From: Protula sp. h YS-2021
Taxonomy: Eukaryota > Annelida > Polychaeta > Sabellida > Serpulidae
Direction of reading: 5' to 3'
DNA: 64,000 nucleotides
Assembly (NCBI GenBank): GCA_949752745.1
Contig: OX457028.1
Coordinates: forward strand, 27,740,645-27,804,644
Below are positions 1 through 11,060 of this stretch, one piece after another. The translations under genes were made by a program, and so were the position numbers. The stretch's first letter is position 1. Each line of letters opens with the position of its first letter. The notes beneath the pieces were generated by a model. That model saw only the letters and a list, made by a program, of their open reading frames with translations, had not been told where the DNA came from and searched no databases.

Positions 1-285
1 GTGGTGTACGTTCCTGCTGTGTTTTTTTTTTGTGTCATGTTTTGTACGTTCCTGCAGTGTTTGTTTTTTTTGTCATGTGGTGTACGTTCCTGTTGTGTTT
101 GTTTTTGTGTCATGTGGTGTACGTTCCTGCTGTGTTTGTTTTTGTGTCATGTGGTGTACGTTCCTGCTGTGTTTGTTTTTGTGTCAGGTGGTGTACATTC
201 CTGCTGTGTTTGTTTTTGTGTCATGTGGTGTACATTCCTGCTATGTTTTTTTTTGTGTGTGTCAGGTGGTGTACTCACGGCATAA
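1..285. repeat. 37-bp minisatellite
   Basis: About eight head-to-tail copies of a T/G-rich 37-bp unit containing GTGGTGTACGTTCCTGCTG. The left edge is cut by the window. Reading frames through it are open only because of the repeat, so I do not call a gene. Confidence 0.9.
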
Positions 286-344
286 TTACAAAAAGATACA
301 GCAGATACTGATGCAGATGTTCATCCATCCCAGACGGCAGAGGC

Positions 345-1110
345 GAGTTGCCACAGTGAACATGCACATTCCCGGTAATGCTACTACCCACTACCATCCC
401 GCCACGGTTGACATGCACATTCCCGGTAATGGTACTACCCACTACCATCCCGCCACGGTTAACATGTACATTCCCGGTAACGCTACTACCCACTACCATC
501 CCGCCACGGTTGACATGCACATTCCCGGTAATGCTACTACCCACTACCATCCCGCCACGGTTGACATGCACATTCCCGGTAATGCTACTACCCACTACCA
601 TCCCGCCACGGTTGACATGCACATTCCCGGTAATGCTACTACCCACTACCATCCCGCCACGGTTGACATGCACATTCCCGATAATGCTACTACCCACTAC
701 CATCCCGCCACGGTTGACATGCACATTCCCGGTAATGCTACTACCCACTACCATCCCGCCACGGTTGACATGCACATTCCCGGTAATGCTACTACCCACT
801 ACCATCCCGCCACGGTTGACATGCACATTCCCGGTAATGCTACTACCCACTACCATCCCGCCACGGTTGACATGCACATTCCCGGTAATGCTACTACCCA
901 CTACCATCCCGCCACAGTGAACATGCAATTCGCGGTAATGCTACTACGCACTACCACCTCCCACAGTGAATATGCACATTCCCGGTAATGCTAATCCACA
1001 CTTCCACCCCGCCACGGTTAACATGCGCAATCCCGATAATGTTACCCGTCGCCTGCTCCCTACCCCCCCCCCCCCCTCCCACGGTTAACATGCGCATTCC
1101 CGGTAATGCT
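345..1110. repeat. 51-bp minisatellite (17-codon period)
   Basis: About 11 near-identical copies and 3 diverged copies of a 51-bp unit (ACATGCACATTCCCGGTAAT plus a CCACTACCATCCCGCCACGG segment). Because 51 is a multiple of three and the unit has no stop in several frames, long repetitive frames run on both strands. The array ends in a C-rich, diverged tail near 1060-1110. It lies about 90 bp upstream of the first LRR-gene exon seen, so it is probably intronic or 5' flanking. Confidence 0.9.
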
Positions 1111-1197
1111 ACATTTTAGGTCGAAACAAAGTTATATTGCCACATCAGGTAATGATGTAGTATTTTATTGATTGATGTTTTTTTTTAACAAATACAG

Positions 1198-2106
1198 ACG
1201 AAGTTGCCAAAACCACGCCACGTGTACCACAGAAGCAGTTAGTTATTGAAATGGCAGCACTGATCAAGGAACAAATGAGCGCGGTCATGCAGAGTGATAT
1301 GCGCCCAGTAATACGGCCCCTGCCTAAATACAGGTGAGGTGTATGCGCCCAGTAATACGACCCTTGCCCGTACACAAGTGAGCTGTTTGTGCGCAGTAAT
1401 ACGGCCCCTGCCCAAATACAGGCCACATTTCTGTGCAGTAATACGGCCGCTGCTCATCTGTATTTTGTTATTTTATAAAGCAAATTGCAGTAGAAAAGTT
1501 AACACAGAAATGCTGTTGGGTAACAGTATATGCAGTTTCACATGAGTTGCCCTTTGATTTTTTTCAGTTTCTCTTTTTTCAGTAGTGAATTCCGTAATCC
1601 AGTAATAATAATAATAATAATAGCAAAATATTTCTAGAGTCTTTGTTCTGTCATTTGATTGACAGCCCATATTACAAGCCTGGAGAGCCCCGCCCGCACA
1701 CAGAAATAGTGTTGTACGAAGAAGGCAAAAAGAAAGAGGCCACTGAAATCAGTATCAAAATCCAGCCGTAAGTTATTAACATATACACATAATTAAAGTA
1801 TTAATAGATATAAAAGTAAAATTGTAGGAAGTGCCGGAGACTTTGAAATAAAAACATTTCTATGTTCAGGTCAAATAAATATAGGAAACAAAACAAACCG
1901 ATTTTTTTTTCTATTGGAGTTCCGAGGTAATTTTATTTATGGCAAGATTGATTACTTCATGAACTTATAAATTGACCTGTTTCGTGATGGATTGATTGAT
2001 TGATTGATTGACAGAGATGTGTCACAGTACTCAGCCAGAGAGAGTCTCTTCCACTCAGCTACAGCCCGCTACTTTCAGGGGTCCATGAGGAGTAACTCAC
2101 CCTTCG
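1198..2106 (+). CDS. LRR gene, three N-terminal exons in the window
   Basis: Exons 1198-1333 (phase 2 end), 1666-1767 (phase 2 end) and 2015-2106 (phase 1 end) read through in one frame. They encode EVAKTTPRVPQKQLVIEMAA, then a Pro/Lys-rich stretch (PYYKPGEPRPHTEIVLYEEG), then DVSQYSARESLFHSATARYF. No known domain is visible. The acceptor of the third exon follows a (GATT)n run. The donor of the first exon sits inside a 44-bp repeat. The exon before 1198 was not found; the upstream DNA is minisatellite. Confidence 0.75.
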
Positions 2107-5100
2107 GTACATTTTTCACTATTTCAACAACCTCTCCCCCCCACCCCCAACCTTCCCCGATAAAAAATTGTGTACTAGATGTCTGTATTTTGGACTTTGT
2201 CAGTGTACAACCGGGCGGAAAGATTCTGCGAAAAAAAAAACTGAAGCTTAAAATTGAATTTTTATAAATTTAGAGAGTGTTGCTCACCTTTCGGTGTGGG
2301 TTCATATATTGCATTAACGATTGAGAAAATTTTCTAACTTGTTCAGGATAGATTCAGTTGCCTAGCCTCGTTCCAAATAACTGGACAGGATGCGTCACAC
2401 GTTATTCAGTGAACCGTCATAGTTTTTACGCAGGAGATGCCCCCCCCCCCCACGCCGTTATTCAGTGAACCGTCACCGCGCAGTCAAAAACGCGGAAATC
2501 TCCCCCTTGCCCCCCCCCCCCCCACCGCCGTTATTTAGTGAAGCGTCATAGTCATCACACAGTCAATACGCAGGAGATCTCTCCCCCCCCCCCCCCCCCC
2601 GCCGCTTGCTGCTACTCTCCCCCACCCTCGGCGTTATTCATTGAACCGTTATAGTCATCAATTGAATACGCACGAGATGAAGTGGTTTTTTAAAGCGGAA
2701 ATAAAAAATTCATATCGCTCAATCAAAAGTATGCTAAACATGGAAAGAAATTAAGATAAAGCAAAAAGTCTCTAGTTTTCTAAATTTCTAGTGCGTCTAG
2801 AGCCAATGAGGAGCAGAACTTCCAATTTCCTCGAACTCGCTCTTAATTCTGTGTTTTGTCTGTGTGCTGAGAAAGTTCAGAATTTTTTGTGAACACCTTT
2901 CAACCATAATGGGGCAGAACACGTGGAAATGTGTCATTCATGGCAGTACCAAAAATAAGCGGTTTGTTTCACTGCAGTTAAATACCTAATCTGCAAAGAA
3001 AGTTTTATGTAAATCATAATAAGTGATGAGACGGAAACTTCCAGGACGCACTTGAAAGTATAAAAGAAGTGGCTCAGCTGTTCCGTTTTGTGCTGTAAAA
3101 TGGCCCCTCCCGTCCCGCCTGCCATTGTCCGGCAAAAGACCCCAGAAAGTTTCACGGTTCTCAGTCACGGTTTCATTTGGTTTTGCGTAGCCATGGGTTA
3201 TTGCACATAAAGGTTTTGTTTCTTGTTCCGCGTAATTGACTTCTCACATAAAGTGCCTCCGTCACAAGAAGATAGAAAAGTTCCGGGCGTTACCCAGCAA
3301 TATGTTTTGTAAATATAATCAGTCTCTTTTCATGGGTGATTGCTTGGTACAGATGACGTGTAAATAGCACCACTGTTGTGTGGAAAAAATAATAACCTGT
3401 GTGCGTGAGATTTATTGGATTTGTCTACATGAATGTGCATATGTTATGTACACGTCACAATCAAGCCAATCATGATACGTTCAGATGCAGAGCCAGCTGT
3501 ACGTAATACACGGGTGGCGAACCCTAGCAAGGCAAGCATTGACATGGTTGCCAGGGTGAACACGGCTGAATTGTTCGTCCACTCTCCCACACGCGTCCTC
3601 CATCTGGATGCCACCGATCGCCGTCAACCGCATATTATTGACTTCGGGCACGTCGAACTGCCCTACAGCCCTCCGAGGCCGCATCTCTGGCATCGGATGT
3701 CACGCGAGAATATCAGCATGCTGTCATCGCACAGCGCCACCGTGACCTCGCACTTTAATACCCTAGTGGGCGATGCCACACCGCGGGCAGTAGTGACAGC
3801 GGAGCAGAACCTGGGCACAGTGAGTCGCTCGGGATTGCTACCCGCCTCGTGGGAACACCACACCGTGCTGCCGGACATACAGGAGGGCGTCGGCGATAGC
3901 TACAAACTGGCCGGCTCGCATTCACTCAACAACCGAAGCAGGCTCTTCCTCTACCGCCAGGATGAGAGTACAATCAGTGACGCAGGCAGCTCAACCGTCA
4001 ATGCGGATCCGCCGGTGACGGCCGATCCGGGTGACGTCACACAAGCGGCCCTGTTCCTCTCTCGCGAGCATACGGAAGTGATTATGTCAGAAGCTGAGAA
4101 GACCCTCGTTTCTGAGAGAGAGCTACGAGAGGACGAGATTGCAGTGTATGGTGAAAATGTGGTTAAGGCGGTGCAGCGGCAGCGGCGGAAGAAAGCGAAA
4201 ATGGACGCGGATGCTGTTTCGAATGCTGTTTCGAGTATGAAACGGGACAGTTCGGATGCGCCACTGAAAGAAGTGAGTTTTGCTGCCAATAGCCAGCTCA
4301 TTGAACACTCGCTGGAAAGTCCGAGAAGGGTGAAAATAGTCAATGTTGAATTCCCACGATTTTCTCATTCAACTAGCACTGCATATTCAAAAGCAACTGA
4401 CCAGAAGGATGACGACAATAAAGCAAAGACGGCTTTTGGTGACGTTATCATTCAGGAGCAAAGTTTAACGCCTGCTAATACTTTCGCCAGTCTGGTGCCG
4501 AAGCAAGGTACTCCGGTGACTCCCGGAAATCTCCGAATAGAGACACGAGTGGAGGCCCGCCTGGAAGGAAAAGAGGTCCATACTGTGGATATCCAAGGCG
4601 TTGAACCTGGATCCATGGAGCAGTTGGTTGCCTTCGGGAGCGTTGTAGCTGCCCATAAAGATTCAGGTCACTTTTTCGCTGCTATATTTAGACTGCTGTG
4701 TGCTGTAAGTGCAGATTTGCCTGTCTTGTATGCAACTTAGCAACGGACTACTCAATGACTTACCGCGTATATGTGTAACTAAATATACTTGATTGTGTTT
4801 CAGTGAGACACTGAGTATAACAAATGTGTATCTGTGTGTATCTGTATTTTTATCTGTGTGTATCTGTATTTTTCAATTTCTTCATTTACTTTTTAAGAGA
4901 CTTTATGTATTTGACAGAAGTGTAGTCAACAAGCCACTAAACTAGTGAATGCTCTCTCTTTGGCTGCAGGTTCCGCAAAAAAATGACGCTTATTCCAGTT
5001 GAGTTATATGCAAATGTGTATCTGTTACAATCAATGTTGGAAATAATAACGAAATTGCAGGTCATGCAAGGTTTTTCTTTTGTTTTTTTTCCTTTTTTTT

Positions 5101-8100
5101 TTTTTTTGTTCCGGTACAGTCATGTATTTGTTTCTGGCTCAGGAGAAAATGACACCAACGGGTTATTAATAACTTGAGTGGTTAAATAATTATTTTGTTT
5201 ATTTTTAGATCTTTGGTTGATTTTCGAAACTAAACGTGTACTTATAAAGTTGAGTAAGGCCATTACAAAAAAATTACAGTTTCTTGTTGTGGTTTGTGAG
5301 GCAGCAAATGCAAGTTCTAGCGAGAATAAAACGAAAATTCTAACGGGAATTTTAACAGGGAATTTGGTTATTTCAACTTTTTGAGCAGTGAGGTGTTAAC
5401 AAAAAAAAACAAACAAACAAACAAACAAAAACAAACAAACAAACAAAAATTGCAAAAGGTTAATTCATGTGTATTATATAGAAAGCTGTCTTTTTTATCA
5501 TTTATTGAAAGAAAAGCAAAATTACAGTTTTTGAAACACATTTTGTAGAGGCCTTACTGGTTCAGACTAAAAAGCTAATTACTAAATGTTTCTATGTGCC
5601 TATTGGGAAATATTAAAGCTTTTTACTTGCATTTGCTGCCTGACGTGAAGTGTCAATTGACGCCTTCATAAAAAACAAAAGAAAAAATTTATTTGAATAA
5701 ATTTAAATATTTATTTGAATACTTTAAATATTTATTTGAATTAATTTAAACATTTATTTGATGCAACGATAGCCTCAAGTGCTATGTGGTTACGTATTGT
5801 GTAGCAAAATTTCTGATCAAAGCTAAATGGCTTGTAAACTTTCTTGTATTTTGGAGGTTTTATTTTACATCATCTGTTGTAAAACAAAAGGTCAGAGGGA
5901 AAACTAACGTTGTTCTCATATCGCTAGCTTATGGTGCAGTTTTTTCTTTTATTCCGTTATGACGTTCAGTGCGAAAAAACCTATTATGAATATCAAACCA
6001 CACTCTGAACTGATGGTAAATAGACCGTGGAGGCTTTTGAACCCCCAGCTCGCATTCAGCAAGGAAAAGGGTAGAGTGTACTGTTCAGGCCTGGGAAATT
6101 GTAGATTGAAAATGTGGTTTTTTGTTTTAAATTACAGCGGCGGAGGATGACAATGTGATCTCACCATCAGAGCTGGCGATCCTCGATTCTCTCATGAATG
6201 GCGGTGTGGCTCTTAGTCTGAAAGTAAGTGTGTTAGATGACTTGGCTAAGTGCTGTAATCTGATTGGTTGATCCCCATGAATGGTGGCGTAGCTCTTAGT
6301 CTTAAAGTAAGTGTGTTAGATGACTTGGCCAAGTGCTGTAATCTGATTGGTTGGTCCCCATGAATGGTGGCGTAGCTCCTAGTCTTAAAGTAAGTGTGTT
6401 AGATGACTTGGCCAAGTGCTGTAATCTGATTGGTTGATCCCCATGAATGGTGGCGTAGCTCCTAGTCTTAAAGTAAGTGTGTTAGATGACTTGGCCAAGT
6501 GCTGTAATCTGATTGGTTGATCCTCATGAATGGTGGCGTAGCTCCTAGTCTTAAAGTAAGTGTGTTAGATGACTTGGCCAAGTGCTGTAATCTGATTGGT
6601 TGATCCCCATGAATGGTGGCGTAGCTCCTAGTCTTAAAGTAAGTGTGTTAGATGACTTGGCCAAGTGCTGTAATCTGATTGGTTGACCCCCCCTGAATGG
6701 TGGCGTAGCTCCTAGTCTTAAAGTATGTGTGTTACATGACTTGGCTAAGTGCTGTGATCTGATTGGTTGATCCCCATGAATGGTGGCGTAGCTCCTAGTC
6801 TTAAAGTAAGTGTGTTAGATGACTTGGCCAAGTGCTGTAATCTGATTGGTTGATCCTCATGAATGGTGGCGTAGCTCCTAGTCTTAAAGTAAGTGTGTTA
6901 CATGACTTGGCTAAGTGCTGTAATCTGATTGGTTGATCCTCATGAATGGTGGCGTAGCTCCTAGTCTTAAAGTATGTGTGTTACATGACTTGGCTAAGTG
7001 CTGTGATCTGATTTTTCGATTCCCTCTGACTGACGGTGTGGTTGTTAGCCTTAAAGTAAGTGTTTCATATTATGACTAACTGCTGTGTTCTGATTGGTTG
7101 ATTCCCTATTAATGGCGACGTAGTTCTTAACCTTAAAGTAACCGTTACATGACTTGGGTAAATACTGTAATCTAATTGGCAGATTCCCTCATGAATGGGG
7201 ACGTGGCTCTTAACGTCAAATTGGGTGTATGTGTTTATGCGACTGGCTGCTGTCTCAACTCCTCCCACACCATTAGTCACCCACTCCCCATCCCCACCTC
7301 CCGTTACTGTTTTCACAAAAACGTAAATTAGTTGTGCTCACCGCTGCTGTAAGTTTTTGTGCGTGTGGCATTGACTAACAGTTAAAATACGTTCCTGGTG
7401 GAAACAAAATATGGTGTAATATATGAAAAAATCGGGCGGACTTTATTTATAGACTAATGGCTAAAATTAAAAAAAGAACTTTTGTATGCTGTTGTTGTTG
7501 TTGTTGTTGTTAAATATTAAATATTAAATTAATGGCGATTGTTTTAGGCTCATTTTATTCACGAACTTCCAGACATAGAACCGCTGATAAAAACTTTAAC
7601 TTATGTCAACTTATCCTTCAACGATTTCAGGGTAAGTTCAAACAAACAAAGCATTGGTTATTACAGTCTATTTTTGCATATTATTACAACGAAGAATACT
7701 TTTAGTTTCTAAGTGAGTCAATATTAAAATCTAACCTTTGGTATGCCAACAGTTTCAATAAAACAACGTTATTTGAAGGTTCGTATGGCTCATTTTACTG
7801 CTTCCGTTTTACGTTGACTAAGTGTTGACTAAGTGTTGACCAACTGTTGACCGCTCTGATGCTGTCGCTTTGTTTCAGGCCATACCGCTGGAGATCTTCG
7901 ACCTTGACCAGCTCCAAACGCTGAAGCTGAGAAACAACCCCATCCGTGAACTGCCACCGGAAATAGCCCGGCTCCGGAACCTCAAAACCCTCATCCTCTC
8001 CTTCTGCCTCGTCACCAATCTCCCCATGGCGTAAGCAAAAATACCCCGTCAGGCTATGTTTTGTTTTAATAGATCAATTGCAGATTGGTTTTTTGTTTTG

Positions 8101-10800
8101 TTTCATGCGTCTGTCACTGGGAAAGGAAAAATTGTTTTGCTTTTTTTTTTTCAAATTAATTTTGGTATTTGTTGTATTTATTTATGTATAAATTTACCTG
8201 TTTCTTTTTTTTTCTTGGGGGGGGGGGGGGGGGGGTTGGTGGGGAGGGAAGGGGTAAAATTTATTATGGGGTTCATATGCAAGGCACAAAAAGAGTGTTG
8301 CGTATGGGGATCTGTGAAAATAAATAATCGATGCACTTTACGAGATTGAAATATGCATTCATGTTTAATATAATGAAGGAAATACATTTCTGTTCATTGA
8401 ATGGAAAAATATTGTACCGATGAACGTAAAATATCGATTTCGGTTCATTCAGTGTATAATCGAAACCACACTTTCTCTGCCTGTAACATATTTGTAAATG
8501 GCCTTATATATGTTACTCAAGAATTGCATGAAAAAGAATATTTATACATTAATAATAAGCATAGTCAAGGTTGTAGTATAAAAAAGAGTCACTGTAAAGG
8601 TGGCTTAGGTATGGTACATAAAAATATCCCGATTTAAATATAAAAAGTTTAAAGAAAACAAGTAAACGGTGGTGAAAAAAATACGTTGTTGGAGGTAAAC
8701 GAGCGTCGTTATATTTCCGTGTCAACTCGATTTTATGGAGTTCTGTTCACTTTCTGAATTCCAGATTGTTCCGTTTGAAAAAGCTAGAACACCTCGATAT
8801 CGCTTACAACAAGATCTCATTTATTCCTAGTGAAATAAAACAGCTGAAGTAAGTAAAGCCAGTCCAGCCCCAGAAAATAAAAACAATATCACCGCTTGGC
8901 GTCAGTCTGTTAAGTATAAAGATTATGGCGTTACATAAAACTAATAGTTATTGTGCAGTTCAACACATTTTTGCAGAGAGCTTGATAATGCAGTAACAAT
9001 GCAAAATGTGTTAATAAAAAAATTGTATATATATATATTGTTTGTTTGTTGTTTTTTTTTTTTTTGTTTTTTTTTTTTGTTTTTTTTTTGTTTTGTTTAT
9101 AAATTTCTTTATTTTTAGAGCAAAATACGACAGAAATTATGTCATTTAAAAAACAAAACAAACAAACACTCACACATGACGCTCTTTATTCTATTTCCTA
9201 CAGGATATTACGGGAATTGAACGCGGAAGGCAATCAGCTGGCAGCCATGCCCGTGGGCATGCTCCGATTGCGTCACCTGCGTTATCTACGGGTGCGCAAT
9301 AATTTCATGCATCCGCTGTTTTGGAAGGACAACGCCAAAAATAATCCTCAGGTAGGGGTGCTTTCTTAAAGAAAAAATAATATAAAAATCAGTAAAAAAA
9401 CGTGGCTTTGATTTTTTGGTAACGGTTAAGGTTCGGCGATATTTATTAAAGTATCTGAACTCAGTCAGCAAGGAAGTCTCGCCTTTTCTCGTTCATTGTG
9501 AGACAATCACTACTACTGTGCCTATGTCACACCTGCTGTACCTATGTCACGCCTGCCGTGCCTTTGTCACACCTGCTGTGCCTGTGTCACAGCGTACTTT
9601 CATCACTTCACGCAAAACTCTTATAAAACAGTTGACCTGTGAGGAAATCTGTCACGTAAAAACACGAATCGGATGAATATCTTAAAAAGTATTTCCTATC
9701 TTGTATGAGTACCATTTTTCGCGGAATCCATAGTGGGTCTGAGCAGTAAAAAGGTATTATACACAACAAACCGAACCGCCGTGGAGGTTGGCTGTTGGAC
9801 AACAACGCTAAACGAGCCTCATCATAGTCGTATCATTCCTCGCGTGGTGTTCATTGTTGCCATCAGATCGTTACTCTACAATACCAAGTCTACCCAGTCA
9901 ATTAATTGGACTTCACAATGTAAAGCCTTGGAAATTTACTTAAAAACGTCATTATGTTTTTCTGCTGTAGAAACTTTACCACCTAGCAGCAAAAGTATGT
10001 CGATTTCATAGTTAAGACAAACCCCTACTTAAGATTGTTACCTTACCCCAATTTTAATTACGTGAGGTTTGCCCTGTTTCATGATAGTACTTTCGGTACG
10101 GTAATAATTGACATTCTGATATAAACTTTCAAACATTAAAAATAAAAAAAATCATTTGAACTTCCCGCTCCTGCCCCATACCAGGGTCGGGGTGTAGGCC
10201 CACAGGTGTTCCATGTCTGGATTTTGTTTCCAGAGGCTGGGTGACATGGCGGCCCAGACGTTCAAGTCTTATCAACTTGATCAGCTGTTTACCAAGCTAC
10301 CCGATAAAGTGAACAACATTCTAAAAACGTGAGAACCGTTTTTTTTTTCCTTAAGGTCTTCAGGAAGCTCGTTTAGTACCGAGTAAAATGGATGTAATCT
10401 GATTAAATATCATTTCTTTGGCATAACACGCCCTCCAAATCCTAAGAGATTTAATAAGTTAAGAAGATCACATGACAAAATGTGGTAAACTAATCCATCA
10501 GTTGAAGCTCTGTCAAAAACAAAATTTAGGTGAAGGGGGGAAGGGGGAAGGTGTTGTCTTTATTTAGACCCTTTTTTAACGAATGATGCTTCTGTGTGTT
10601 TGTGTAGCGCGGCTAAGTGCGACTGCTGCGGGGGCGTCCTGTACGGTGATGGACTGCGCATGATCCGGCCCGTGAGTAAGATCTTCGGCATCAAGAACCT
10701 GCCCTTCATGTTCCGCAGCTGCTCTCCCTACTGTTACAGCAAGTTCGCGTCCAGCAGTGACAGCCTCATGGAGCAGCTTTACGGCACTGCAGGGCAGTAG
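1198..10800 (+). CDS. Leucine-rich repeat protein gene, 11 exons (5' end missing)
   Basis: Exons, all with AG/GT borders and matching phases: 1198-1333, 1666-1767, 2015-2106, 3485-4666, 6138-6223, 7548-7631, 7879-8030, 8765-8848, 9204-9351, 10234-10328, 10608-10800 (stop TAG). The sum, 2354 nt, gives 783 residues after a 2-nt partial codon, so the start lies upstream. The N-terminal 500 or so residues look disordered and charged. Then come six 23-residue LRRs of the LxxLxLxxNxIxxLPxxI type, and a C-terminal domain with CDCC and CSPYC motifs. The layout (long disordered N-terminus, LRRs, Cys-containing tail) resembles LRRC63, and the tail resembles LRR1/LRRC58-type proteins; this is inference and I assign no symbol. 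LRR proteins of this kind act as protein-binding scaffolds; the partner is unknown. Several introns contain tandem copies of the neighbouring exon edge. Confidence 0.85.
1298..1462 (+). repeat. 44-bp minisatellite copying an exon end and its 5' splice site
   Basis: Four copies starting CAGTAATACG at 1306, 1350, 1394 and 1436. Copy 1 is the last 28 coding bases of exon 1198-1333 plus its donor (TACAG|GTGAGG). Copy 2 retains a usable donor-like CACAA|GTGAGC. In copy 3 the GT has become GC, and copy 4 is truncated before it. Confidence 0.85.
2384..2660. repeat. Degenerate 75-90-bp tandem repeat with poly-C tracts
   Basis: Four diverged copies of a unit with GTTATTCAGTGAACCGTCA followed by a run of 11-19 C. 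It is intronic in the LRR gene. Homopolymer lengths here are likely to be unreliable in the assembly. Confidence 0.75.
3485..4666 (+). CDS. LRR gene, large disordered exon
   Basis: A 1182-bp exon, open throughout in the frame that continues from exon 2015-2106 (phase 1) and into exon 6138-6223 (phase 1). The acceptor is GTTCAG|ATGCAG and has a weak pyrimidine tract; I chose it because it restores the frame exactly. The donor is ATTCAG|GTCACT. The product is rich in Ser, Thr, Asp and charged residues, with a basic cluster QRQRRKKAK that could be a nuclear localisation signal. No folded domain is recognised. The region is more GC-rich than the AT-rich introns around it, as expected for coding DNA. 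The frame stays open for 74 bases past the donor, to a stop at 4738. Confidence 0.75.
4667..6137. other. Intron; no gene seen
   Basis: AT-rich intron sequence. It holds a poly-T tract (about 5089-5107), an (AAAC)n microsatellite (about 5401-5450) and a short array of ATTTAAATATTTATTTGAAT-type units (about 5690-5760). A putative exon at 4970 was tested and hits a stop in the required frame. Confidence 0.6.
6194..7275 (+). repeat. 83-bp minisatellite copying an exon end and its 5' splice site (13 copies)
   Basis: Units start at 6194, 6277, 6360, 6443, 6526, 6609, 6692, 6775, 6858, 6941, 7024, 7108 and 7191. The first unit is the 3' end of coding exon 6138-6223 with its donor CTGAAA|GTAAGTGTG. 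Copies 2-10 are near identical and repeat both the exon end (ATGAATGGTGGCGTAGCTCC) and the donor (CTTAAA|GTAAGTGTG; GTATGTGTG in two copies). The last three copies are diverged. Confidence 0.93.
7548..9351 (+). CDS. LRR gene, leucine-rich repeat exons
   Basis: Exons 7548-7631, 7879-8030, 8765-8848 and 9204-9351 are spliced in phases 0, 2, 2, 0. They encode six consecutive 23-residue LRRs, with cores such as LTYVNLSFNDF, LQTLKLRNNPIRELP, LEHLDIAYNKISFIP and LRELNAEGNQLAAMP. The LPxxI signature marks the SHOC2-like typical class. Intron positions fall at different points within the repeats. The last repeat ends in NNFMHPLFW, and the following residues lead into the C-terminal domain. Confidence 0.9.
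7813..7858 (+). repeat. 11-bp direct repeats next to a 3' splice site
   Basis: Four tandem 11-mers (GTTGACTAAGT twice, then GTTGACCAACT and GTTGACCGCTC) end about 20 bp before the acceptor of exon 7879. Each contains a TGAC or CTAA core that could act as a branch point. Confidence 0.6.
8031..8764. other. Intron; G homopolymer, no gene seen
   Basis: AT-rich intron with a G tract of about 18 bases near 8217-8235 next to T tracts. Short open frames here show no family resemblance. Confidence 0.6.
9352..10233. other. Intron; no gene seen
   Basis: Intron of the LRR gene. A short array of TGTCACACCTGCTGTGCC-like units lies at about 9520-9592. I see nothing else. Confidence 0.55.
10234..10800 (+). 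CDS. LRR gene, C-terminal exons with Cys motif
   Basis: Exons 10234-10328 and 10608-10800 join in phase 2. They encode an amphipathic segment (FKSYQLDQLFTKLPDKVNNI) and then a compact domain with CDCCGGVLYG, a LRMIRP stretch and SCSPYCYSKF. The spaced CxCC and CxxxC pairs could bind zinc. A comparable Cys-containing tail follows the LRRs in LRR1/LRRC58-type proteins (known families; assignment here is inference). The stop TAG is also the first base triplet of a repeat unit. Confidence 0.85.
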
Positions 10801-11060
10801 GCGTGGGACCTCTCTGCCTTGTGCTTGTGACTTCACGACAATAGGCGTGTGACCTCTCTGCGTTGTGCCTGCGACTTCACAATAGGCGGCTAACCTCCCT
10901 GCCATGTGCTTGTGACTTCGCGGCAATAGTTATGTGACATAGCAACAATGTGCTTGTGATTTATCAACTTATATGATCTAGCGACATGTTGTGACCTCAG
11001 GACACTAGGATTGTGACCTCAGAACAGGCGTGTATTCTGAAAACAATAGAAGTGTGACCA
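10798..11060 (+). repeat. Stop-codon-seeded 3'UTR minisatellite (about 44 bp)
   Basis: Units begin TAGGCGTG... at 10798 (the real stop codon), 10842, 10883 and 10927, then degrade into GTGACCTCA-type repeats to about 11060. Each carries GTGACCTC and CTTGTGACTTC. It starts exactly at the stop codon of the LRR gene, so it lies in the 3'UTR. Confidence 0.75.

Noticed and set aside
32..988. Long frames through the 37-bp and 51-bp repeats as a repeat protein gene
   Set aside because: Frames stay open on both strands and in several phases because of repeat periodicity; there is no splice or start context.
3433..3484. Met at 3433 as start of a separate 435-residue protein
   Set aside because: The exon joins in phase with upstream exons at acceptor 3485, so the Met lies in the intron, and the frame past 4666 is intron read-through.
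4970..5058. Exon candidate after CTGCAG at 4969 in the LRR gene
   Set aside because: In the phase required by the preceding exon (phase 1) it reaches TGA within six codons; exon 6138-6223 fits instead.
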